Part shown: positions 1 to 6,357 of the stretch, piece after piece
How the letters are laid out: the number at the start of each line of letters is the position of its first letter
Position numbering within the stretch: the first letter of the stretch is position 1
Origin: Hyphomicrobiaceae bacterium
GTDB lineage: Bacteria; Pseudomonadota; Alphaproteobacteria; Rhizobiales; HXMU1428-3
DNA: 11,294 nucleotides
NCBI GenBank assembly: GCA_028285025.1
Contig: JANQQH010000344.1
Span: 1 to 11,294, forward strand
Reading direction: 5' to 3'
Translations under genes and position numbers: made by a program
Notes under the pieces: model-generated
Told to the model about the DNA's origin: nothing
The model's database searches: none
What the model saw: only the letters and a program-made list of their open reading frames with translations

Positions 1-44
1 ATTTTATGGGGGGGGTGTTCTATGAACGGCAAAACTTTTTGCGT
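1..44. other. Edge sequence downstream of motB with an 8-G run
   Basis: This short stretch follows the motB stop codon at the left edge. It contains an uninterrupted run of eight G residues (8-15, read as C on the motB strand) and a perfect 6-bp inverted repeat GCAAAA/TTTTGC (29-34 and 37-42) directly after the motB stop. The hairpin has only a 2-nt loop and no U-tract on the motB strand, so it is a poor intrinsic terminator. No reading frame starting here could be supported. Confidence 0.3.
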
Positions 45-914
45 TTACTTTTTATCCTTTCGCTTTAGCGTATGCTCAACCGGCAGCGGTGGTTTTTCCG
101 ACATTATTAAAATTGAGATGCGGCGGTTGGCGGCTAAAAAGGGGTCTTCTGGAAATAGGGGCTCAATGTCTGCTTTGCCCCCGATTTCAAAAAAACGCTC
201 ATGGGGAATGCCATTTTCTGACAAGATCCGGCGGGCTGACTTTGCCCGGTCAGATGATAAATCCCATAATGAAAACCCAGGATTAGAATACACTTTGTTG
301 GCATCTGTGTGGCCCATGATTTTCAAACGATTGGGAAGCCGTTTGACAATTGGCGCCATGGTGGCCAGTAATGTGCGCGTGTGCTCATAAGGCCGGCTGG
401 ATTCTTTGGGAAACATGGAGCGGGCTTCTTGGTCAATCAGTTGAATGTGTAGGCCTTCTGGTGTCTCTTCAATCATAATATGGCTGGAAAGGTGAGTGAT
501 CTCTGGCATTTCCTGCCAGGCTTGGCGCAAAGAGGCGGCAGCCAATGCAAATTGGCGTGGGCGCTCAATTTCATTTTTTTCAATATCGTGGGTGTTGGCC
601 TCGGGCCCTTGTTTGTGGTTTTGATCATGGCGGATGCTTGCATAATCGGTATCATTCTTTTTTGCCATGGGCCCAATTTGTTTGACATGTTTACGCACAG
701 GTGCGCCTTCAATTTCAATCATACCGGCTTTGCGGTTGACAAATTGAATGCCAAAGGCATCTTTCATTGAACCGGCTACAACTTGCAGCTTTTCTTTGTC
801 TTGAATGGAAAAAGAGATTAGCAACACAAAGAAACACACCAGGATGGACATGAGGTCAGCAAAGGTGACCATATATTCTGGTACGCCTGCATCACCTCCT
901 TTTTTCTTACCCAT
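45..914 (-). CDS. motB: Flagellar motor stator protein MotB (PomB-like)
   Basis: This 289-residue stator subunit anchors the MotA/MotB ion channel to peptidoglycan and lets ion flow turn the flagellar rotor. The short cytoplasmic N-terminus leads into one membrane segment (about residues 16-36). Asp20 in the TFADLMS motif is the expected ion-binding residue. That segment resembles PomB-type stators more than the classic enteric proton-type MotB. Residues of roughly 60-140 form a polar linker. The C-terminal OmpA-like peptidoglycan-binding domain (about 145-275) is recognised by IMGHTDA, LSSDRAKSARR and AANRRISI. The ATG start has AGGAGG about 8 bases upstream. The gene lies 36 bases after motA on the same strand, so the two are almost certainly cotranscribed. 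Family assignment is secure; the ion used is inferred. Confidence 0.93.
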   Translation of the reverse strand: MGKKKGGDAGVPEYMVTFADLMSILVCFFVLLISFSIQDKEKLQVVAGSMKDAFGIQFVNRKAGMIEIEGAPVRKHVKQIGPMAKKNDTDYASIRHDQNHKQGPEANTHDIEKNEIERPRQFALAAASLRQAWQEMPEITHLSSHIMIEETPEGLHIQLIDQEARSMFPKESSRPYEHTRTLLATMAPIVKRLPNRLKIMGHTDANKVYSNPGFSLWDLSSDRAKSARRILSENGIPHERFFEIGGKADIEPLFPEDPFLAANRRISILIMSEKPPLPVEHTLKRKDKK

Positions 915-950
915 GGGTCCCCTCCTAAGAGCTTGATTGTTTGCTCAGTA

Positions 951-1718
951 TTAGGCTGCTTCAGCCGTTGTGGCTTTTTGTTTGGCTGTCATATAAGTCT
1001 CAAGCAATTCACGAATGAGTGCTGGTGATTTGTTCTCTCTTAATTGCATGACGCCGTCGATCACCAAAGATTGTTTCAATTCTTCGATTGCAATTTTGTT
1101 TGATAATTTGTCTGCTAAGGGCAGTGCCACAAGGTTGGCAAGTAGTGCGCCGTAAAGGGTGGTTAGTAGAGCTACAGCCATGGCTGGGCCAATGGCGGCT
1201 GGGTCATCCATGTTGGAAAGCATTTGCACAAGACCAACGATGGTACCAATCATCCCGAAAGCCGGCCCAGCATCGCCGAGCATTTTGAAAACTCGTTGTG
1301 CTTCATCAAGCCTTTCAATGTATAGGTCTCTTTCCTTTTCCATGGTTTCACGCATGAAGTCTTCGTCATAGCCATCTGCTACATATTGCGTGCCTTTTTT
1401 TAGAAAATCATCGCTTATATCAACGCCCTCTAGGCCTAAGGGGCCTTCTTTGCGGATTATGTCAGCCAAGTTGCAAATTTCATTAGTGACATCAACAGGG
1501 CTGACATTCTTATGGGTAAAAGCAACTTTGCCGCCCAGGGCCAATGAGGAAAATACGTTGGAAAGGGGAAAGCGCATGATTGTCGCGGCAAAGCCGCCAC
1601 CAAACACAATTAAAATTGAAGGTACGTTGACAAAGGTATCAAGTGAACCACCTGATAAAATCGCATACATCACAATGCCAATACCGGCAATCATTCCTGC
1701 AATTGTTGCTATATCCAT
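951..1718 (-). CDS. motA: Flagellar motor stator protein MotA (PomA-like)
   Basis: This 255-residue inner-membrane protein is the channel-forming stator subunit that pushes on FliG in the rotor. Two hydrophobic segments lie near the N-terminus (about 3-22 and 31-50), followed by a charged cytoplasmic loop and two more membrane segments (about 148-168 and 176-201). Arg89, Lys90 and Glu97 match the loop charges known to contact FliG in PomA/MotA. The stretches GMIGTIVGLVQMLSNMDDP and AIGPAMAVALLTTLYG are the MotA_ExbB signature and are very close to Vibrio PomA as I remember it. Length also fits PomA (about 255) rather than the longer enteric or rhizobial MotA (about 285-295). A GGGG run sits about 9 bases before the ATG as a modest ribosome binding site. 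It is first of the two-gene motA-motB transcription unit. Confidence 0.94.
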   Translation of the reverse strand: MDIATIAGMIAGIGIVMYAILSGGSLDTFVNVPSILIVFGGGFAATIMRFPLSNVFSSLALGGKVAFTHKNVSPVDVTNEICNLADIIRKEGPLGLEGVDISDDFLKKGTQYVADGYDEDFMRETMEKERDLYIERLDEAQRVFKMLGDAGPAFGMIGTIVGLVQMLSNMDDPAAIGPAMAVALLTTLYGALLANLVALPLADKLSNKIAIEELKQSLVIDGVMQLRENKSPALIRELLETYMTAKQKATTAEAA

Positions 1719-1742
1719 ATCGAATAACCCCGACCCAATTCA

Positions 1743-1794
1743 AACGTGCACTTACATCGAGCCTGCCTAGATGCGATTTTTAAGTGCACACGTT
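1743..1794. repeat. Inverted repeat upstream of motA
   Basis: The left arm AACGTGCACTTA (1743-1754) is matched by a right arm TAAGTGCACACGTT (1781-1794). They are perfectly complementary apart from a 2-base insertion in the right arm. Short CATC/GATG segments inside the spacer could extend the structure. Each arm contains the palindrome GTGCAC (1746-1751 and 1784-1789). The repeat begins 25 bases upstream of the motA start codon, so it may be a hairpin in the motA mRNA leader or a paired protein-binding site. No U-tract follows on either strand, which argues against a terminator. Confidence 0.6.
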
Positions 1795-1974
1795 GATCAT
1801 TTGAGGATTAGTTTAGGGAATTGTTCTAAATTTTGGCTAAAGTAACATGGTTAAAATTGGCGTATTTTGCGTTTCATCGTGAAACAATAAATAGCCCGTG
1901 TGCTGCAAAAAGGAGCTGTTTTGAGTTAAAGGTTACTCAATCGTTACCACTTGTTGCGTAAATTGACGATGTTC

Positions 1975-2005
1975 TTGCAAATCATAACGCTCCATTAACT
2001 ATAAT
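1975..2005 (+). promoter_or_regulatory. Putative sigma70-type promoter for the barrel gene
   Basis: A perfect TATAAT (2000-2005) is preceded by TTGCAA (1975-1980) with a 19-base spacer, longer than the ideal 17. Transcription would start near 2012, about 40 bases before the barrel-protein start. A second -35-like TTGACG lies at 1963-1968 but has no well-placed -10. This was read by eye only. Confidence 0.42.
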
Positions 2006-2050
2006 CCGTCACTTTGAATAGGCGTAGGAAGTTGCGTTTGTTTTTTTGTG

Positions 2051-4021
2051 ATGGAGTTTATTGTGCGCGTTCAGTGTTTTCGTGTTGCATCGTTCATATT
2101 ATATATGAGCATTGTGTTTGTTGGTTTGTCATTTTCTTATGCGCAGGGCCAAGAGGTTCGTCCCTTTTCTCAAGAAGGCGAAAATGTTTTGCGCCGCCAG
2201 GTTGACGACTTCCGCCGTTCTCTTTCCGATCAAGATCGATCTCAAAACCGCCAGGAAAATTCTAACTTTTTGTTTGATGATCAGATTCAGCAAGCTTTAG
2301 AGCCAATTTTGCCTGAAGCCATCAATCGTGAGCAAGGGACCGAAGCGTTTTCTGATGAGCTTTTTGATGACCGCCGGCTTGGCGATGCTCGGTTTGAAGC
2401 GCGAGGGGGTGATGAGAGCGGCGATGAGGTGCGCCAAGCGCGCCGTCAGCGTCAGTTAGAAGTGCGCCAGCAAGGGGGGCGTGGTGATGGGCGTACAAGA
2501 GCAGGCTTGCTTGATGAAGGCGCTCAAATTGATGAGGGTGATATTGCACAATTAGAGGGACGTGACCAACAAATCGGGCCCGGGCGTGAGGGGCAAGATA
2601 GTTTTGAAGATGATTTTTTACTTGCCGAACGTGCTTTGGAGGGTGAAGAGGAACAAGGTTTAGACGAGCCAGATGAGCAAGGCCAACAAGACGTTACATT
2701 AACTGGACAAGGTGAAAATGCAGCACGGTTTAATCAAAGGGCGGTTCGCCAGGTGCGAGAGGGAGGGGGGCAACAAAACAATCGTTTGCAACGACAATTA
2801 CCAGGTTTGGCGGGGCAAAATCAAGAACAGTTCAATCAAGATGATAATGATATTACCGGTTCCATTCGCCCTAATGCGCAAGAGGATATTTATGGGCAAG
2901 AGGGAAAGCGTTTGGGTAGCTTTTTGTTGTTTTCAGAAATAACTATATCGGGGTTATTAAGTGATAACCCGACGGCGTCTCCTGCGAATGGGCCGGGGGA
3001 TGAGGCGATCGAAATTTTACCCCAGTTTTTATTGCGCTCTGATTGGGTGCGCCATGAGTTGGCATTTGAAGGCCAATTGACCAAAAGTTATTTTGATGAA
3101 TTAACTTCAGAAAATGTTGATGCATGGTTTTTGATTGCAAGGGGGCGGCTTGATATTCAAAACAATCATTTTCTAGAACTTGAGGGGCGCGTTGAAGATA
3201 CCCAAGATGACCGGGGCGATGTTGATGATTTGAATACAGACGCTGAATTGACCTCGTTTCGCACGTTGGCTTTGAGTGCGCTTTATAATTATGAATGGAA
3301 CCGTGCAACGTTGCAATTAAATGGTTCGCTTACTGATTTTGATTATGAGGATGCGGTTAATTCTTTAGGCGTTGTGTTTAATAATGATGATCAAGATTAT
3401 TTAGAGTCACAAGCTTCTGTCCGTTTGGCTTATACATTTAACCCAAGAGCACAAGTGTATGGGCAGGTTGGGTATGAAGCTCGTGATTATGATGCGCGTG
3501 TGGATGACAATGGTTTTCAAAGGAGTAGTGAAGGTTATTCTTTGGAGGTTGGTGGTATTTACGACTTCAGTTCGCGCCTTCGATTTGAGGCTTCTATTGG
3601 GCATCAATGGTTGAATGCAGATGAGGCGCGTTTTGTTGATGTTAAAGAGGTTATTTATAACGCAGCTTTAACCTATCACTTGTTAGATAAGACCACTTTT
3701 GTAATTAGCACCCAAAGAGATGTTGATGGCACGGACCTTGATGGAACGATCGGCGTGGTTGAGACACAATATAGTGCAACACTTACCCATTATTTTCGCC
3801 CTCATATTCGCGGTGTGGGACAACTTGCTTTTGAACAGGAAGAGTATCCAGGTGTTGATGTTGAACAAGATACCTTTACTGCTGAATTAGAATTACAATA
3901 TATCTTTAATCGTCATGTGCGTTTGTTGGCCAGCTATGAATTTTCTGATGTGAGCACCAATGATGTTGGCGGTGATTATCAAGAAAATGTCTTTCGGCTT
4001 GGTCTTAACCTGCGCCCTTAA
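2051..4021 (+). CDS. Outer-membrane beta-barrel protein (BBP2-like) with long charged linker
   Basis: This protein has about 656 residues. A signal peptide (about 1-31, ending SYA-Q) leads into a 230-residue low-complexity region (about 32-262) very rich in Gln, Asp, Glu, Arg and Gly. A DITGSIRP motif then precedes a C-terminal region (about 275-656) of alternating polar/hydrophobic strands with aromatic residues, typical of a beta-barrel. The arrangement recalls the alphaproteobacterial 'outer membrane beta-barrel protein' (BBP2/DUF2320-like) family, from memory. No transported substrate can be named. The C-terminus (RLGLNLRP) lacks the usual final aromatic residue. The only cysteine is in the signal peptide. 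Start choice is uncertain: the ATG at 2051 lacks a close ribosome binding site, GTG at 2063 has GGAG six bases upstream, and GTG at 2048 is also in frame. All three leave the signal peptide intact. It converges with galU and leaves 32 bases between stops. Confidence 0.8.
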   Translation: MEFIVRVQCFRVASFILYMSIVFVGLSFSYAQGQEVRPFSQEGENVLRRQVDDFRRSLSDQDRSQNRQENSNFLFDDQIQQALEPILPEAINREQGTEAFSDELFDDRRLGDARFEARGGDESGDEVRQARRQRQLEVRQQGGRGDGRTRAGLLDEGAQIDEGDIAQLEGRDQQIGPGREGQDSFEDDFLLAERALEGEEEQGLDEPDEQGQQDVTLTGQGENAARFNQRAVRQVREGGGQQNNRLQRQLPGLAGQNQEQFNQDDNDITGSIRPNAQEDIYGQEGKRLGSFLLFSEITISGLLSDNPTASPANGPGDEAIEILPQFLLRSDWVRHELAFEGQLTKSYFDELTSENVDAWFLIARGRLDIQNNHFLELEGRVEDTQDDRGDVDDLNTDAELTSFRTLALSALYNYEWNRATLQLNGSLTDFDYEDAVNSLGVVFNNDDQDYLESQASVRLAYTFNPRAQVYGQVGYEARDYDARVDDNGFQRSSEGYSLEVGGIYDFSSRLRFEASIGHQWLNADEARFVDVKEVIYNAALTYHLLDKTTFVISTQRDVDGTDLDGTIGVVETQYSATLTHYFRPHIRGVGQLAFEQEEYPGVDVEQDTFTAELELQYIFNRHVRLLASYEFSDVSTNDVGGDYQENVFRLGLNLRP

Positions 4022-4053
4022 GGTTTGATCTTACGTTTTGGTCGGATTGTGCT

Positions 4054-4929
4054 CTAATCTATCAATTGGCGTATAGCATTGCGAAAGTCTTGGCCTATAT
4101 CATCTCGTGATAAAGCAAAGGCCACATTGGCAGCCAAAAAGCCGATTTTAGAGCCGCAATCGAAGCTGCGCCCTTCATAGGCACAAGCATAAAAGTCTTG
4201 GCTATCCATTAGGGTTTTCATTGCGTCTGTGAGCTGAATTTCGCCGCCTGCCCCTTTGGTTTGGGTGGCCAGAATGTCAAAAATTTCTGGTTGCAGAATG
4301 TAGCGCCCCATAATGATCAGGTTGGAAGGGGCAGTGCCGGGGGCTGGTTTTTCAACCATGCCATCAATTTTTAACTGTTCTTGGTTGGCAATGCTTACAA
4401 CACCATATTGTGATGTTTGATCTGGGGCGACTTCTTCAACAGCTAAAATGTTGCCCCCATTATTTTCGTATACATCCATCATTTGTGCCATGCACCCTTT
4501 ACTTGGCCCTTGGACAAGAACGTCTGGCAGGAGCAAAGCAAAAGGCTCATTGCCAACAAGATCACGGGCACACCAAACAGCATGGCCTAAGCCTTTGGGT
4601 GATTGCTGGCGGGTGTAGCTGGTTTGCCCTGCCTTTGGGAGAAGATCATTGAGCATTTCTAATTGTTCAATTTTGCCGCGTTCTTGCAGGGTTGTTTCTA
4701 GTTCAACCTGTTTGTCAAAATGATCTTCAATAACGGTTTTATTGCGCCCTGTTACAAAGATGAAATGCTCTATGCCTGCAGCGCGCGCTTCGTCGACCAC
4801 ATGTTGAATGATTGGGCGGTCAACGATGGTTAGCATTTCTTTGGGCATGGCTTTTGTTGCCGGGAGAAAACGGGTGCCAAGGCCTGCAACTGGCAGAACG
4901 GCTTTTCTTATTTTTTGTGATGAAGACAC
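4054..4929 (-). CDS. galU: UTP-glucose-1-phosphate uridylyltransferase
   Basis: This 291-residue cytoplasmic enzyme joins UTP and glucose-1-phosphate to give UDP-glucose and pyrophosphate. UDP-glucose is the glucosyl donor for surface polysaccharide and the substrate of the neighbouring GalE. The nucleotide-binding start [20 protein letters not shown] is near the N-terminus. Other bacterial GalU hallmarks are [46 protein letters not shown] and [13 protein letters not shown] chose the GTG start at 4929 because GGGAGG lies seven bases upstream. It gives the usual family length and places the nucleotide-binding motif near the start. An in-frame ATG at 4983 would add 18 unusual residues and has no comparable ribosome binding site. 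The gene is divergent from galE. Confidence 0.95.
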   Translation of the reverse strand: MSSSQKIRKAVLPVAGLGTRFLPATKAMPKEMLTIVDRPIIQHVVDEARAAGIEHFIFVTGRNKTVIEDHFDKQVELETTLQERGKIEQLEMLNDLLPKAGQTSYTRQQSPKGLGHAVWCARDLVGNEPFALLLPDVLVQGPSKGCMAQMMDVYENNGGNILAVEEVAPDQTSQYGVVSIANQEQLKIDGMVEKPAPGTAPSNLIIMGRYILQPEIFDILATQTKGAGGEIQLTDAMKTLMDSQDFYACAYEGRSFDCGSKIGFLAANVAFALSRDDIGQDFRNAIRQLID

Positions 4930-4936
4930 TTTTTGT

Positions 4937-4942
4937 CCTCCC
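4937..4942 (-). promoter_or_regulatory. galU ribosome binding site that sets the GTG start
   Basis: On the minus strand, GGGAGG is followed by a seven-base spacer and then GTG. This near-ideal Shine-Dalgarno placement favours the GTG over the ATG 54 bases further upstream. Confidence 0.75.
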
Positions 4943-5024
4943 AGAATTATTGAAAAGAAAGGTCGTATGATCTTGATTCCCATGTCATAAAGAAGTCATT
5001 GATAAAAAGCAATCAAGACTTTTT

Positions 5025-5039
5025 ATACCTAATTGGTAT
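5025..5039. repeat. Short inverted repeat ATACC-N5-GGTAT
   Basis: A perfect 5-bp dyad with a 5-base centre lies about 95 bases upstream of the galU GTG and about 207 bases upstream of galE. The size and symmetry fit a dimeric regulator's operator, but a dyad this short is also expected by chance in AT-rich DNA. Confidence 0.3.
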
Positions 5040-5246
5040 TTTGGAGTATCAGCGATGGGTAGATTAAAAATTTGTTTGTTATGAGCCTAGAACTGATAAG
5101 AACTATTTGTTTTTATTAAGAGCGCATCTCATTTTTGGTTTTAAAATCAATAGCACCAAGATACGTTATGAGAAATTAAAGACTGTTATGTTTGTATATG
5201 GGCTGGTTCCAAATACTTTCTCTTGATTTATTGAAAAGGGCATTCT

Positions 5247-6239
5247 ATGGCGGTTTTGGTCACTGGCGGCGCCGGTTTTATTGGTAGTCATACAGCTTTG
5301 GCGCTTTGTGAGCGCGGTGAACAGGTTGTTGTGCTAGACAATTTGTCAACCGGGTTTGAATGGGCGGTCCCTGAAGGTGTTCAATTGGTTGTTGGTGATA
5401 TTGGTGATCAGGCCTTGGTTGAAACTGTGATTTCAAATCATGGGATCAAGGCTATCATTCATTTTGCTGGTTCAATCGTTGTGCCAGACTCAATTGAAGA
5501 TCCTTTGGGATATTACCACAACAATACAGCCAAAACCCGTGATTTGTTGGAAGTGGCTGTTGCTAACAAGGTCAACAATTTTATCTTTTCTTCAACAGCA
5601 GCTGTTTATGGCATTCCGGAGCAAAATCCGGTGAGTGAAGAGGCGCCTTTGGCGCCAATCTCGCCCTATGGTACCTCAAAAATGATGACGGAGTTGATGT
5701 TGCGGGATACGGCGTTTGCAACTGATTTAAATTATGTTGCTTTGCGTTATTTCAATGTGGCTGGTGCTGACCCTGAGGGGCGCACAGGTCAATCAACCCC
5801 AAAGGCAACCCACTTGATTAAAGTGGCGGCTGAAATTGTGCACGGGCCGCGCACGCAGATGAGTGTCTTTGGCCAGGACTATCCGACCAAAGATGGGTCT
5901 TGTGTTCGCGATTATATTCATGTGTCGGACTTGGCGAATGCGCATTGTATCGCTTTGGATTATTTGCGTGATAAAGGGCAATCACGTATTTTTAATTGTG
6001 GGTATGGGCAAGGCTTTAGTGTTTTGGAAGTGATCGATACGGTTAAAAAAGTTTCTCAACTTGATTTTCCGGTTCAAATCAGTGATCGGCGGGCTGGTGA
6101 CCCGGCAGAGTTAGTGGCTGCTTCTGATCGTATTCGCCAAGAGCTGGGCTGGGAGCCACACTATCAATCTTTGGAAACAATTGTGCGCCATGCTTTGGCT
6201 TGGGAAGAAAAATTACCTGGGCTTAAGCAAGTTGGGTAG
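5247..6239 (+). CDS. galE: UDP-glucose 4-epimerase
   Basis: This 330-residue cytoplasmic NAD-dependent enzyme interconverts UDP-glucose and UDP-galactose, providing galactose for lipopolysaccharide or exopolysaccharide. It is an extended short-chain dehydrogenase. The N-terminal Rossmann fold has VTGGAGFIGSH. The catalytic triad is visible as Ser116 (FSSTAAVYG), Tyr141 and Lys145 (SPYGTSK), with the same Ser-Tyr spacing (25) as E. coli GalE. Further landmarks are LRYFNVAGADPEGR, DYPTKDGSCVRDYIHVSDL and NCGYGQGFSVLEVI. Length is close to the usual 330-340. The ATG is preceded by AAGGG at suitable spacing. Its divergent neighbour galU supplies its substrate. Nothing looks truncated. Activity on other UDP-sugars cannot be excluded from sequence alone. 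Confidence 0.95.
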   Translation: MAVLVTGGAGFIGSHTALALCERGEQVVVLDNLSTGFEWAVPEGVQLVVGDIGDQALVETVISNHGIKAIIHFAGSIVVPDSIEDPLGYYHNNTAKTRDLLEVAVANKVNNFIFSSTAAVYGIPEQNPVSEEAPLAPISPYGTSKMMTELMLRDTAFATDLNYVALRYFNVAGADPEGRTGQSTPKATHLIKVAAEIVHGPRTQMSVFGQDYPTKDGSCVRDYIHVSDLANAHCIALDYLRDKGQSRIFNCGYGQGFSVLEVIDTVKKVSQLDFPVQISDRRAGDPAELVAASDRIRQELGWEPHYQSLETIVRHALAWEEKLPGLKQVG

Positions 6240-6251
6240 CCTTTCACCCAT

Positions 6252-6289
6252 AAGAGGTTTTCTCTTGTGAGCCAGCCAAGAGGCTCTTT
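6252..6289 (+). terminator. Possible weak terminator after galE
   Basis: Just after the galE stop there are two alternative hairpins: AAGAG/CTCTT with a GTTTT loop (6252-6266), and GAGCC/GGCTC (6269-6273 and 6282-6286) followed by TTT. Stems are only five pairs and the T-tract is short. Attenuation is possible, but readthrough into the transglycosylase gene is equally plausible. Confidence 0.28.
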
Positions 6290-6357
6290 ACAAAAGACAT
6301 GAGCAGGGCTTTAATTGTTGTTACAAAAATGATTTGTTATTTGTATCGGGGATAAAT

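Larger units (their letters stand above)
1719..2050. other. Divergent intergenic region, motA / outer-membrane barrel gene
   Basis: About 330 non-coding bases separate two divergently transcribed genes, so promoters for both should lie here. Towards motA there is a large inverted repeat (1743-1794). Towards the barrel gene there is a TATAAT box (2000-2005). A GTTAC pentamer is repeated 11 bases apart near 1932-1947, which may be chance. I found no convincing sigma54 or CtrA-type (TTAA-N7-TTAA) element by eye, and no small reading frame with a ribosome binding site. Confidence 0.6.
4930..5246. other. Divergent intergenic region between galU and galE
   Basis: This 317-base AT-rich spacer must hold the galU promoter and, unless galE is driven otherwise, the galE promoter. 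A short perfect inverted repeat ATACC-TAATT-GGTAT sits at 5025-5039. On the galU strand TTGATT lies upstream of an unconvincing -10. On the galE strand I could not choose a clear -35/-10 pair. An ATG near 5054 opens only nine codons without a ribosome binding site. I see no riboswitch-like or RNA gene structure. Confidence 0.5.

Noticed and set aside
29..42. GCAAAA/TTTTGC hairpin after motB as an intrinsic terminator
   Set aside because: The stem is AT-rich with a two-base loop and no U-tract follows on the motB strand.
22..390. 122-codon plus-strand open frame opposite motB
   Set aside because: It lies antisense to a clear motB gene, has no recognisable domain, and disappears as an explanation once motB is accepted.
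1925..1947. GTTAC direct repeat and GAGT/ACTC dyad upstream of the barrel gene
   Set aside because: Units are only four or five bases, so chance occurrence is likely; no known regulator site was recognised.
2322..2549. Minus-strand His/Ala-rich open frame opposite the barrel-protein linker
   Set aside because: It is a by-product of the biased composition of the linker on the other strand; no ribosome binding site or family resemblance.
2943..3308. 121-codon minus-strand frame opposite the barrel domain
   Set aside because: It is antisense to a strongly supported coding region, with no recognisable motif.
4022..4053. Terminator between the convergent barrel gene and galU
   Set aside because: No stem of useful length with a T-tract could be found in the 32-base gap.
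5054..5083. Nine-codon frame in the galU-galE spacer
   Set aside because: Too short, no ribosome binding site, no sign of a leader-peptide context.
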